Source of the DNA: Nocardioides kongjuensis | GTDB taxonomy: Bacteria > Actinomycetota > Actinomycetes > Propionibacteriales > Nocardioidaceae | Assembly: GCF_013409625.1 (NCBI RefSeq) | Contig: NZ_JACCBF010000001.1 | Coordinates: forward strand, 4,405,001-4,469,000 | DNA: 64,000 bases | Reading direction: 5' to 3' | Shown: piece after piece, positions 43,303 to 51,863 of the stretch | Layout of the letters: every line of letters starts with the position of its first letter | Numbering within the stretch: position 1 is the first letter of the stretch | The notes under the pieces: generated by a model | Told to the model about the DNA's origin: nothing | What the model saw: only the letters and a program-made list of their open reading frames with translations | Database searches by the model: none | Program-made: the position numbers and the translations under genes

Positions 43303-44295
43303 ATGAAGGCTGGCGTTCTCGGCACGTGGCCGCCGCGCCTCGGAGCGCCCTCCAGCCGCAAAGCGGCGCGCCCGCAAATCGCCCGCCTCATGACTTGCCT
43401 GGCTGGTTTGGCAGCGGTCGCCGCCGTGCTCGCTGGGCTTGCCGGTTGTTCGGGCTCGCCTGAGCCTGTGAGCCGAGTTGGGGTCTTCACCTTCTCCCCT
43501 CCGGGAGGCCCAGCAGTACCCGTCTGGTATCTCATCCACGGCTCGCCAGCCGACGCTCAGATCGTCCTGGTGCTCACCGGAACCGACCGGAATGCAGAGG
43601 ACTACCGATCCGACTGGGAAGACCTCACGCCGACGCCGGACCTGCTTGTTCTGGTACCCGAGTTCAGCAAGGAGGACTTCCCGTCCGAGCAATACAACCT
43701 TGGCGGCCTCGAGAACCCCTCTGGTGCGGATCCCCAGCACTCGCTCACGTTTGGCACCCTCAACCAGATCGTCGAACGGGGCAAGGTCCGGACCGGCGCC
43801 ACTGATACCCGTTACAGCGTCTTCGGACACTCTGCCGGTGCGCAGTTCGCGGCTCGCCTCGTGGAGTTCGCGCCTTCTAACGCGCTCGAGGCTGTGGTTG
43901 CCGCCAACCCCGGCTGGTACACGATGCCTGACGATGATCAACCATTCCCCTACGGGCTATCCGGGATCGACCTGGACGAGAACGACCTGGGCGCAGCATT
44001 CGCAACCAACTTCACGCTCATGCTCGGAGCAGACGACATCGACGAAGAGGATCCCAACCTTCGTCACGACGATGGCTCCGACAGTCAAGGCGACAACCGC
44101 CTGGAACGAGGTCTGGCCTACTTCGGGGTCGCCCGGCGAACAGCCGCCAAGTACCGTGACCCGTTCGCCTGGGGACTCGTAGTGGTCCCCGAAGTCAGTC
44201 ACGACCACCACGCCATGGCGGCTGCGGCCGCCCCCTACCTGTTTCCCGACTCTAGTCCTACCTCGGGTCGGCCCAGCGCTGTCCGCGCACGATGA
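43303..44295 (+). CDS. Lipoprotein alpha/beta serine hydrolase
   Basis: A 330-residue protein from the ATG at 43303; a GTG at 43294 is an alternative. Signal peptide MTCLAGLAAVAAVLAGLAGC with a lipobox LAGC near residues 47-50, so the mature enzyme is tethered outside. Catalytic features: TGTDRNAEDYRSDWEDL, the nucleophile in YSVFGHSAGAQFAARLVEF (Ser about 175) and a C-terminal His cluster VSHDHHAM. Acidic loops (DLDENDLG, DDIDEEDPNLRHDDG) suggest calcium or a cationic partner. It is paralogous to the cytosolic hydrolase at 41335 and the last gene of the operon, 16 bases after capA-like. Confidence 0.82.
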   Translation: MKAGVLGTWPPRLGAPSSRKAARPQIARLMTCLAGLAAVAAVLAGLAGCSGSPEPVSRVGVFTFSPPGGPAVPVWYLIHGSPADAQIVLVLTGTDRNAEDYRSDWEDLTPTPDLLVLVPEFSKEDFPSEQYNLGGLENPSGADPQHSLTFGTLNQIVERGKVRTGATDTRYSVFGHSAGAQFAARLVEFAPSNALEAVVAANPGWYTMPDDDQPFPYGLSGIDLDENDLGAAFATNFTLMLGADDIDEEDPNLRHDDGSDSQGDNRLERGLAYFGVARRTAAKYRDPFAWGLVVVPEVSHDHHAMAAAAAPYLFPDSSPTSGRPSAVRAR

Positions 44296-44788
44296 CTGGA
44301 TCGCTTAGGCCCGGCAATAAGAACAGCTCGCTGTCGGACCACGGTGCTGTCCGACTTGCGATCTACACGACGTGACTATCGAAAAGGCCGTGCCGGACGT
44401 CTGTACTGGCAGGCTGGCCATGAAGCCCCAACCCTTCTCGGTCCGGCTCGCACGTCCGCTCGAGACACCTCTGCGGACGTGTTCTCACAGCCGGAGCAGC
44501 GTTCGCCGCGCAACAACACCCCTCACTGGCAACCTGATGGTGTGCATCGTCGCTGCAGTAGGAGACGGGTGGCTCCCAGTTCGGGAGTCGTAAGTTCGCG
44601 CGGTTGCTGCGCGTCGTTTCGGCAGGTGGGTAGGGGCTCACATCTCGCCCACCAGTCCCCGCGAGGGACACAACTCAATGCCGGATTGCTTTGTGCGCAA
44701 GGCGCGGATTTCCGGCGCGGGTGACGGTCCCGGGTTTCGCTACTGTGGATGGTGGGGGCGTCACCCGCTTGGGATGCGCGGCCGCTGG
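44296..44788. other. Intergenic, no gene seen
   Basis: No convincing frame and no terminator-type hairpin with a T-run. It separates the operon from a convergent gene. Confidence 0.4.
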
Positions 44789-45517
44789 TTACGTTGGCGT
44801 CCAACGTCGGTCAGGATCAACGGGCCCGTCGGGGTCTCCGGGGGCATAGGCGTACCATCCGACGTCGGTTCTGCCCTGGGCGATGGCTTGGCGGATTTGC
44901 CGTCCGATTTCGGCGCCCCAGCCGATGGGTGGCAGTTCGGGGCGAGTGGACCAGATGAGGTCGTCCTCGTAGAACACGAGGTAGGTGTCCTCGGGGTTGA
45001 GTTGGTTGAAGTCTTGGGGGTCGTCGGCTTGCGGATCGAGCGGTTCGCCTATCAGGGCCCATTGCTCGGGGGTAACGAGAACAGTGAACGACGTGCCGTC
45101 CTCGCGTATGACGGCGAGCCGCCCGTGGGCTTCTTGATGGACGGTTCCGTTGAGTGCGAGTCGATCCAGCAGCCAATGCCACCGTTCGGCGACCTGTTCG
45201 GGAGACGGGGTGGTTGCGGGTGGTCGAGGCGAGACGAGCCGGCGCGCCGCGCGTTCGACCTCGTCGGCGAGCAGTTGTGCGTAGCCGGACGGTTCCTCGC
45301 GTCCGGTGGCGTATCGCCAGTCCGGGGCCAGCGGGGCATAGGCCGATCCTTGCGTCTGGCCCCGCCAGGCGGGGGGTGGATCGGCAAGGCGGAAGGCAAC
45401 CTCAACTCGGGGCCAAGGCCGACCACCCACCGGCCGCACAGCGGTCACCACGACGTCCTCCCCAACCAACCCTGCTAGCAGGTCCTGAACCTCGTACAGG
45501 AAGGCGGAGTCGTCCAT
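44789..45517 (-). CDS. Hypothetical acidic protein
   Basis: A 242-residue soluble protein from the ATG at 45517 (MDDSAFLYEVQDLLAGLVGE). It contains WPRVEVAFRLADPPPAWRGQ, a paired E-V-E-R-A-A-R-R helix, RLAVIREDGTSFTVLVTPEQ, EDTYLVFYEDDLIWSTRPEL and a W-Y-A-Y-A-P-G-D-P end. No family is recognised. The size and the final TDVGWYAYAPG resemble actinobacterial effector-associated proteins, but no function can be given. Confidence 0.65.
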   Translation of the reverse strand: MDDSAFLYEVQDLLAGLVGEDVVVTAVRPVGGRPWPRVEVAFRLADPPPAWRGQTQGSAYAPLAPDWRYATGREEPSGYAQLLADEVERAARRLVSPRPPATTPSPEQVAERWHWLLDRLALNGTVHQEAHGRLAVIREDGTSFTVLVTPEQWALIGEPLDPQADDPQDFNQLNPEDTYLVFYEDDLIWSTRPELPPIGWGAEIGRQIRQAIAQGRTDVGWYAYAPGDPDGPVDPDRRWTPT

Positions 45518-45659
45518 GTTGGGAGGGTCCCACACTCCCCGTCAGCTCGTGCAGCTTCCCGCCCCGCAGCGCCGGCACCCATACCTGGCACTGGCATGGC
45601 TCGTTGAAGGCGTGGAGGAACACGGTCAGTGCACAACTCCCTCCCGTGTGCGGGCCCGC

Positions 45660-45695
45660 GCCTGCCCGGCCACCCCCCTCCCCGGCTGGGCAGGC
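45660..45695. repeat. Stable hairpin in a divergent promoter region
   Basis: GCCTGCCCGGCC (45660-45671) and GGCTGGGCAGGC (45684-45695) pair over 12 bases with one mismatch around a 12-base loop. It lies in the 478-base gap between divergent genes at 45517 and 45996, which holds no supportable gene. There is no T-run, so it is not a classical terminator. Confidence 0.5.
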
Positions 45696-45995
45696 ATGGT
45701 CCTTCATAGTCCAGACGCTGGTGTTGCCGACGAGAGGCGCCGCCGGTGTCGAAATGTAGCGAACTCTGGCTTCGCCTATGACAAGGTTGACTTGTGTGGC
45801 AACCCCCCGCGCCGAAGGACCCGCCAGGCACACCACTGTCTCCACCCCTCGCTGCAATGGGCGAGGGCCGGTCGAGCTGAGGTCGTCGTATAGACGCTGG
45901 GGAGACGCCCGGCCATCGCGACAGTGCGAGAGGGACGCCCAGTTGTGCGGAGGTCGGCTCCTCCTTTCCGATCAACAGACTGCGAGGATGAGTGG

Positions 45996-46433
45996 ATGCC
46001 AGTACAGATCGTCCGGGTACCGGAGCGGCACAGTTGGGAGGATCACGGACCTCGGCTCCGGGTCTATCTCCACGGCAGCAGCGAGTCATCGACCTCCGGA
46101 TGGGCCGACACCTATGACGTCACCGGCGCGGACGTGTTGCAGGTGATCGACTGGGCACAGAAGCAGGCCGGAGACACCTTGACCTATGCCATCGCGCTGG
46201 GCTGGGACGACACAGAAGCCGAGAAGTTGAACCCCGGGCGCGGGCGCGGCCTCGTGTGGCTCGTGGGGATGGACGGCAACGACAACACGACCGACCCCGT
46301 CTGCGCGGAAGAGGCCGAGGTTCAGCGGCGCATGCTGGTCCGTCGATCAAGTCCGGTAGCTCTCGGTCGTGACGACCGAGTGCCCCCTGGAGTCCCCGAT
46401 CCCTACAACGACGGATCCGACAGCCGGCAGTAG
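45996..46433 (+). CDS. Hypothetical protein
   Basis: A 145-residue soluble protein from the ATG at 45996 (MPVQIVRVPERHSWEDHGPR). It reads RLRVYLHGSSESSTSGWADT, YDVTGADVLQVIDWAQKQAG, YAIALGWDDTEAEKLNPGRG and LVWLVGMDGND, then a polar, probably disordered tail. The fold hint is a small alpha/beta domain with a D-V-x-x-V-I-x-W-A helix seen in several small actinobacterial proteins. Function unknown. Confidence 0.62.
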   Translation: MPVQIVRVPERHSWEDHGPRLRVYLHGSSESSTSGWADTYDVTGADVLQVIDWAQKQAGDTLTYAIALGWDDTEAEKLNPGRGRGLVWLVGMDGNDNTTDPVCAEEAEVQRRMLVRRSSPVALGRDDRVPPGVPDPYNDGSDSRQ

Positions 46434-46506
46434 GCACCGGATTGTCGAATGGATCGTTGTGAGAGATAGGCCTCCTCCGACGAGGCGCGGGACAAGCGCC
46501 CTCGAA

Positions 46507-46974
46507 TCAGCGGATTCGCAGCGGCTGCCCGATCCGCGAGCTGGCGTCGAGCGCGGAGGCGAGCACGTCCAGCATCGGACGGCCGTCGGACGTTACAAAC
46601 CAGTTCGCTAGGCTGCTGATCGTCGGGGCGATATTCTCACCCCACGGGGGTTGAGCGGCAGGATCATCGGCATCCCAGACCACTTGGTCGGGAGTGAACC
46701 GGGCCAGCTCAGCTCGAACGAGGTCCAGCTCCGCCAGCGCGGCTGACGCTCGACCGTGCGACAGCTCACCGTCGGCGTACAGTGCGGCCAGAGCCGGAAG
46801 ACGGCTTCCCCGCCGTCCACTCTCCAAGCGCACGGCGACCGTGTCGAAGAAGGCACCGAGGAAGGCGCCAGTTCCGATAGGGAATGCGATCACGCCGGTG
46901 CTGAAGAAGAGCGCCACGTCAAGGGAGGGTACCTCCCCTGATCCAGTTCCAGATGACACCACCTTAGTGCCCAT
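46507..46974 (-). CDS. Imm70-type immunity protein
   Basis: A 155-residue cytosolic protein from the ATG at 46974. It carries the features I associate with Imm70: a beta opening (DVALFFSTGVIAFPIGTGAF), then FLGAFFDTVAVRLESGRRGS, LPALAALYADGELSHGRASA, the VVWD motif in FTPDQVVWDADDPAAQPPWG, and NIAPTISSLANWFVTSDGRP. Immunity proteins neutralise the toxin of a neighbouring polymorphic toxin system. No toxin gene adjoins it, so it looks like an orphan or a stored immunity gene. The assignment rests on motif recall only. Confidence 0.75.
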   Translation of the reverse strand: MGTKVVSSGTGSGEVPSLDVALFFSTGVIAFPIGTGAFLGAFFDTVAVRLESGRRGSRLPALAALYADGELSHGRASAALAELDLVRAELARFTPDQVVWDADDPAAQPPWGENIAPTISSLANWFVTSDGRPMLDVLASALDASSRIGQPLRIR

Positions 46975-47398
46975 GGGCTGCCGCGTCAGCCTCTGCGTCT
47001 TCGGAGTGACCGATCGCGGTGTGCCTAACGACAAAGCGGCCGCAGACGAGGCCGAGAAGTGGCGGTCCGCAGTCCTGTGAGTGACCGCGGACCGCCACGT
47101 CCGCCGCTGCGCCCAATAGATCAGGGGGGACGCAGCAGGCAATCGATGACGCAGAAGCGTCAGACGAGGAGAGGTGTGGGGTCTCTGCTCGTCCACTAGT
47201 AGGACGTTGTTCGGCCGCCACGTCTTACTGGTGGAGGCAGTTCTGTTCAAGTGATTCTTGTGTCGACTTCCACGTGATCCAGAAGGCTTGCACTCATGCG
47301 CGCTCCGGTCGACTGCCGCGGCGGGCGTGCAGACGAGATCCGAACGAGCGCAGCCGCCGGTGTTGGCACCGGAAGTCGCGTGATTAGCAAGGTGGGGA
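46975..47398. other. Intergenic, no gene seen
   Basis: No frame with plausible composition; the open frame extending upstream of the Imm70-type gene is R/S/T-rich and looks non-coding. Confidence 0.4.
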
Positions 47399-47956
47399 TC
47401 ATGAAGTGGTGTGCGCGGGGCGCCCGAAGTCTTGCGTCCACCAGTACCGCGGTTCGTTGGCCATGACGCCGACGCCCATATCCCGTAGTCGACAGTTGAG
47501 AATGTTGTGACGGTGGGTAGGGCTGTTCATCCAGGCGTCGACGACGTCACTTGGCGAGGCGAAGCCTGCGGCGACGTTCTCGGCCAGCAACGACCAGTCG
47601 TCGTAGCCGGCTTGAGCGAAACGCCTGTGCAGCGAAGGTTCACCGGGCAAGAAGTGAGCCATGACGCCCGCCCGTGCCATTCGCTTGCTGTGCGACCTCG
47701 CCGCGCGCCGCAGGTGCTTGTTGAGCTGAAGCGGCTGGCAGCCGGCACGTTCTCGGTGGAGATTCACAAGGGCGACGACTTGTGCTTCGAGGTTCGGAGC
47801 GAGGGAGGAGTCGTGCGAAGCGACATCCGCTGCGTCCGATGAGGTCGGTGTTGCGGACGAAGGTCCAACGACCAGGAGGACTGCGGCCGAGAGCATGAGG
47901 AGAAGGGAGATGAAGGTTCTTCCTGCCCCCCGACGTTCTTTCAAGGCGTGCGGCAT
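47399..47956 (-). CDS. Secreted CAP-domain (SCP/PR1-like) protein
   Basis: A 185-residue protein from the ATG at 47956 (MPHALKERRG). Signal peptide: FISLLLMLSAAVLLVVGPSS. The CAP domain follows: LEAQVVALVNLHRERAGCQP, LQLNKHLRRAARSHSKRMAR (first His), AGYDDWSLLAENVAAGFASP (Glu), DAWMNSPTHRHNILNCRLRD (second His) and MGVGVMANEPRYWWTQDFGR. This is a full single-domain extracellular CAP protein. Bacterial members are thought to act at the cell surface, possibly in lipid or small-molecule binding; the role here is unknown. It is monocistronic, and the 357 bases upstream hold no gene. Confidence 0.9.
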   Translation of the reverse strand: MPHALKERRGAGRTFISLLLMLSAAVLLVVGPSSATPTSSDAADVASHDSSLAPNLEAQVVALVNLHRERAGCQPLQLNKHLRRAARSHSKRMARAGVMAHFLPGEPSLHRRFAQAGYDDWSLLAENVAAGFASPSDVVDAWMNSPTHRHNILNCRLRDMGVGVMANEPRYWWTQDFGRPAHTTS

Positions 47957-48313
47957 TGTCACTGGTTCCCCGTATTCGGTTGACGCGATGTGCAACCGAA
48001 TGACGAGAATGCTTGTCGGTCTATTACAGGGGATCGCGGGGTGGAGACCGTGATTTGCGGACGCGTTCGGGTGCGTGCTTGCCAGAGCGAGGGGATAAGG
48101 AGGACGAGCTTCCCCTGCCCCGCTTCTTACGCGACGTTGCCCTGGAAGGCCGTGCAAGGGACAGGAGGAGGCGGAGCGGTCCCGCGTCCTGGCTGGTTCC
48201 TTCCGCACCGCCGCCCACGTCGAATCTCGCTGCGAGTGGTACGGCCGACGTTGCCGCGTTGAGGTCCGAGGCTCGCGAGAGTTGGGCGCGACCCGGTCGA
48301 CGCGGTTGGGGCG

Positions 48314-48859
48314 TCAGCCAATCGAGGGTGGTGCGCTGGCCCAGATGAACGCAGACGGCGACGAGCCCGATCGCCATCGGATTTGTCTCGGCTGTTGTGC
48401 ATGCAGGGAATCGCCCTCTTCGAGTTGCCAAGTCTGGTCGTCAACATCAACCGTGAGGTGCCCTGATCGCACGACGATGACGACCGACGACCCGGCGACG
48501 TCGAGCGGGCACGTTCCTGTCTCGTCCGGTTCGGCATTGGCGAATGCGACCTTCAGCTGCAACGTATCGCTGCTGACCAGGTGGGTCCCTGGCTTGGGGT
48601 CGAGCCTTCCAGCCTTGACAGATGCCACAGTTTGTTCAGCGATGAAGTCGCCCAAGGTCAGCTCGAGGGCGTGCGCGATTCGCGCCAGCACCTGCAGGGA
48701 GGCGGTGCTGGTGCCCGCCTCCACCGCAGTCAGGTACGACGGCGATACGTCTGACCGGCGCCCGACCTCGGAGAGGCTGAGCCCGAGTTCTTTGCGGCGA
48801 CGGCGCAGTCGAACGCCCATGGCCTTGGCCAGGGTCTTGGCGTTGTCGGTTCTGGACAT
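48314..48859 (-). CDS. XRE-cupin transcriptional regulator (second)
   Basis: A 181-residue protein with an N-terminal HTH (MGVRLRRRRKELGLSLSEVG, VSPSYLTAVEAGTSTASLQV, about residues 15-70) and a C-terminal cupin beta-barrel (VSSDTLQLKVAFANAEPDET, VVRSGHLTVDVDDQTWQLEE, IRWRSGSSPSAFIW). XRE-cupin proteins usually sense a small catabolite through the cupin. It is tandem with a second XRE-cupin gene 4 bases away on the same strand, and both diverge from the Hyu operon. Confidence 0.88.
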   Translation of the reverse strand: MSRTDNAKTLAKAMGVRLRRRRKELGLSLSEVGRRSDVSPSYLTAVEAGTSTASLQVLARIAHALELTLGDFIAEQTVASVKAGRLDPKPGTHLVSSDTLQLKVAFANAEPDETGTCPLDVAGSSVVIVVRSGHLTVDVDDQTWQLEEGDSLHAQQPRQIRWRSGSSPSAFIWASAPPSIG

Positions 48860-48863
48860 CGGC

Positions 48864-49424
48864 TCAGACGATAGCCGGGCTGACGAACCAGAGAATCTCG
48901 GCCGGGCCGTTCGAGGTGATCTCCATGGAGTACGGCATTTGTGACGCGAAGTGCGCGTAGTCGTTGGGAGCGAGGTCCTGGATCTCCCCGTTGAAGATGA
49001 AGCGCACGGACCCGGTCAGTACGAGCGCGAATCGTTCTCCTGCGTTGCGGAACTTCACGGGCGGCTGGTCGCTCGGGTAAGCGCGGTGAATCAGCGCCGA
49101 GATCGAGGTGCCAGGACCGTGGCTGCTGAGGATCGTGTACTCCTCTGCTGCGTTGGGGGACATGCGCAGCTTGTTGAGGTCGCCGGCACGGCTGACGCGC
49201 ACCGTCGGGCCGGTGTCGACCGGGAAGAACTGGGTGATGTCGGCGCCGACCGCGACTGCGATCGTTGACAGCGCACTCAGTGACGGCAAGGTCGCGCCGC
49301 TCTCCACCTGCGAGATGTATGCACCGCTGTAGCCAGTCTCCTGCGCGAGCGCCTTCACGCTCATCCCGGCACCGCGTCGGTGCTTACGGATGGTCGGTCC
49401 GAGGTTGGAGATCGAGTGGTCCAC
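48864..49424 (-). CDS. XRE-cupin transcriptional regulator (divergent from Hyu operon)
   Basis: A 186-residue protein from the GTG at 49424 (MDHSISNLGPTIRKHRRGAG); a TTG at 49442 would add six residues. HTH at ~10-65 (MSVKALAQETGYSGAYISQV, ESGATLPSLSALSTIA), cupin at ~75-185 (RMSPNAAEEYTILSSHGPGT, ERFALVLTGSVRFIFNGEIQ, LAPNDYAHFASQMPYSMEIT). It is first in a two-gene regulator unit and lies 91 bases from the divergent catabolic operon, so it probably controls that operon in response to its substrate or product. Confidence 0.88.
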   Translation of the reverse strand: MDHSISNLGPTIRKHRRGAGMSVKALAQETGYSGAYISQVESGATLPSLSALSTIAVAVGADITQFFPVDTGPTVRVSRAGDLNKLRMSPNAAEEYTILSSHGPGTSISALIHRAYPSDQPPVKFRNAGERFALVLTGSVRFIFNGEIQDLAPNDYAHFASQMPYSMEITSNGPAEILWFVSPAIV

Positions 49425-49452
49425 GCGTAAACAATAGCGCAAGATTGCCTCT

Positions 49453-49494
49453 TGACGTGGCTCATCTCACACTGTTCTACTTACGAATGTAAGT
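49453..49494 (+). promoter_or_regulatory. Hyu operon promoter with palindromic candidate operator
   Basis: A -35-like TTGACG at 49453-49458 is followed by a perfect inverted repeat ACTTAC-GAAT-GTAAGT at 49479-49494, where the -10 region or start site would fall. The GTG of the first gene is at 49516 after a GAAGGTGAG site. The position suits repression by the adjacent XRE-cupin protein. Confidence 0.5.
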
Positions 49495-49515
49495 GATTCC
49501 GAATGAAGGTGAGCA

Positions 49516-49848
49516 GTGACCGTGATCCGCAGCGTGCTCCGTCTCAAGCCCCGTCCGGACGGCGACGGCGAGGTTCTCGACTTCTACGAGCGCCACGCGA
49601 TTCTCGCCCGGGCTCTCGCGGACGGCGGTTGCGCCGGCGCCGAGCTGCATGTGCGCGTCCCCCAGCGGGACGAGGTAGTGGTGACCGCGCTGTGGCACTC
49701 CGTAGCCGACTACCAGGAATGGACGGTCTCGTCTGCCCGGGCCAGTTATGCCGACGACCTCGAGGAGCTGCTCGCCCCCGAGTCCCTGCCCCTGGGCTCC
49801 GGCGATCTTTACGAGGTGGTTGTCAGCATGAGCGGAGCCGACGCGTGA
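49516..49848 (+). CDS. Small dimeric alpha/beta-barrel (ABM-like) protein
   Basis: A 110-residue protein from a GTG at 49516. It has the beta-alpha-beta pattern of antibiotic-biosynthesis-monooxygenase/EthD-like barrels: TVIRSVLRLKPRPDGDGEVL, LDFYERHAILARALADGGCA, GAELHVRVPQRDEVVVTALW, HSVADYQEWTVSSARASYAD and a C-terminal strand LYEVVVSM. Such proteins are often accessory oxygenases, isomerases or ligand chaperones in catabolic operons. The stop overlaps the hyuA start (GTGA), making it the first gene of the operon. Confidence 0.78.
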   Translation: MTVIRSVLRLKPRPDGDGEVLDFYERHAILARALADGGCAGAELHVRVPQRDEVVVTALWHSVADYQEWTVSSARASYADDLEELLAPESLPLGSGDLYEVVVSMSGADA

Positions 49849-51863
49849 GCGGCCAGCTGCGGGTCGGTGTCGACATCGGCGGCACCTTCACGGACATCGT
49901 GGTGATGGACCCGAACGCCGCCACCACCACGACCTACAAGGTGCTGAGCACACCGAAGGATCCAAGTCTCGGGATGTTGCGCGGCCTCGACGAGCTCGCC
50001 ATCGCCGACCAGATCGCCTACCTCGTCCACGGCACCACCGCCGGCCTCAACGCCCTGCTCTCGCGCACGGGCGAGCGCAGCGCGCTCGTCACCACCGCCG
50101 GCTTCGGCGACGTGCTGCGCCTGCGCCGTGCGGCCAACCCGGACATCTGGGACCTGCGCGCCCAGAACACGGAGTCGGTCGTCGCCGACGCCGACATTCG
50201 CACCGTCAACGAGCGCATCCGTCACGATGGCAGCGTCGAGACGCCGCTGTCCGAAGACGACGTCGAGACAATGGCATCGTGGCTTGCCGCTGAGTCCATC
50301 ACCACGGTCGCCGTCTGTCTGCTCCACGCGCACCGGAACCCGGCGCACGAACTCGCTGTGCGCGACGGGCTCCGCCGTCGGCTGCCTAACCTGTCGATCG
50401 TACTCTCGCACGAGGTCTCGCCCGAGCAGGGTGAGTACGAGCGCACATCGACCACTGTCGCTACAGCGTACGTCGCGCGCACCGTAGACCGCTACCTCAC
50501 CAACCTCGTCACCGAGCTGGAGGCCCGCACTTGCCGCGCTCCGCTGCAGGTGATGCGCTCGAGCGGCGGCGTCTGCTCGGCTGAACTTGTCAGCCGTCAG
50601 CCGATCCAGACCATCCTGAGCGGCCCGGCCGGTGGAGTGGTGGCTGCTGAAACCCTGGCGAAGGGCCTGGCGCGGCCGAACCTGATCGCGATCGACATGG
50701 GCGGAACGTCGTCCGACGTAAGCCTGGTCGTCGACGGCACCATGACGCTGGACACGGAGGGCGAGATCGCCGACCACGTGATGCGCATGCCTGTTGTCGA
50801 GCTGCACACCATCGGCGCCGGCGGCGGCTCGATCGCGTGGACCGAAGGAGGCGGTCTGCGGGTCGGCCCCAAGAGCGCTGGATCAGAGCCGGGCCCGGCC
50901 TGCTATGGCCTGGGTGGCGACCAACCGACCGTCACCGATGCCCAGGTGCTGCTGGGCCGGCTCGACCCCGACTGGTTCCTCGGCGGGCGGATGACCCTCG
51001 ATGTCGCGGCCGCTGAGCATGCGATGCGCACGGTCGGCGACGAGCTCGGACTCGATGCCGTCCAGACCGCCGAGGGCATCCTCGCCGTGGCGAACGCCAA
51101 GATGGCCAACGCGATTCGAACGCTCACCCTGCGCCGCGGCGTCGACCCGCGGGAGTTCACGCTCGTGGCCTTCGGCGGCGCCGGCCCGCTGCACAGTGTG
51201 GCCCTAGCCGAGGAGCTCGGCATCGACGAGATCGTCATCCCCTATGCCATGGGAGTGCTCTCGGCCTGGGGCATGCTCCACGCGGACGTGCGCCACGACA
51301 TCTCGGCGCCCCTCTCGGGTCGATTCGGCGAACCCGAGGCGATGCGAGCGCTCGGCGACGCGCTCCGTCAGCTCCGCAAGCAGGGCGAAGCGCTGCTCGA
51401 GCAGGAAGGCGTTCCCGAGGAGGCCCGTGCCTACGTCGCGAGCGCCGACCTGCGCTACGCAGGCCAGGAGCACGCGGTCGCCGTCGAGGTACACGACCCG
51501 GCCGAACTCGGTACCGCCTTCCACGCGGCCTACGAGCAGAAGTTCGGACACGCGATGCCAGATGCTCCCGTCGAGCTCGTCAACGCCCGGCTCTCTGCGG
51601 TCGGGAAGATTGGGGCCACCCTGGCCGAACCGGGCGTCGGCCGCAGCAATCCAGCGCCAGAGACAACGCGTCAGGTGCGGGTCGATGGCGTGGACGTTTC
51701 CGCCCGGATCCTCCACCGCGACGCGCTCGTCGCGGGCGCCTCGCACCTCGGGCCGATCATCGTCCAAGAGGACGGCTCGACGACCCTCGTCCCTCCGGGC
51801 TGGGCGGTTCGCCGCGGCCCGTTCGGAGCACTCATCATCAGCAGGCAGGAGGACCGGTCGTGA
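49845..51863 (+). CDS. hyuA: Hydantoinase/oxoprolinase subunit A
   Basis: A 672-residue protein from the GTG at 49845. The ASKHA ATP-binding start is LRVGVDIGGTFTDIVVMDPN. Other family marks are VHGTTAGLNALLSRTGERSA, TTAGFGDVLRLRRAANPDIW, VLSHEVSPEQGEYERTSTTV, PLQVMRSSGGVCSAELVSRQ, GPAGGVVAAETLAKG, IAIDMGGTSSDVSLVVDG and VVELHTIGAGGGSIAW. With HyuB it should form an ATP-dependent hydrolase of a cyclic amide or lactam, such as a hydantoin or 5-oxoproline, or a related carboxylase-like enzyme. The true substrate cannot be told from sequence. It is coupled to hyuB by a GTGA overlap. Confidence 0.93.
   Translation: MSGQLRVGVDIGGTFTDIVVMDPNAATTTTYKVLSTPKDPSLGMLRGLDELAIADQIAYLVHGTTAGLNALLSRTGERSALVTTAGFGDVLRLRRAANPDIWDLRAQNTESVVADADIRTVNERIRHDGSVETPLSEDDVETMASWLAAESITTVAVCLLHAHRNPAHELAVRDGLRRRLPNLSIVLSHEVSPEQGEYERTSTTVATAYVARTVDRYLTNLVTELEARTCRAPLQVMRSSGGVCSAELVSRQPIQTILSGPAGGVVAAETLAKGLARPNLIAIDMGGTSSDVSLVVDGTMTLDTEGEIADHVMRMPVVELHTIGAGGGSIAWTEGGGLRVGPKSAGSEPGPACYGLGGDQPTVTDAQVLLGRLDPDWFLGGRMTLDVAAAEHAMRTVGDELGLDAVQTAEGILAVANAKMANAIRTLTLRRGVDPREFTLVAFGGAGPLHSVALAEELGIDEIVIPYAMGVLSAWGMLHADVRHDISAPLSGRFGEPEAMRALGDALRQLRKQGEALLEQEGVPEEARAYVASADLRYAGQEHAVAVEVHDPAELGTAFHAAYEQKFGHAMPDAPVELVNARLSAVGKIGATLAEPGVGRSNPAPETTRQVRVDGVDVSARILHRDALVAGASHLGPIIVQEDGSTTLVPPGWAVRRGPFGALIISRQEDRS

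Noticed and set aside
45402-45857. A minus-strand frame with NEPCQCQVWVP upstream of the 44789-45517 gene
   Set aside because: It overlaps that gene's start in another phase and contains the hairpin; no start site or family supports it.
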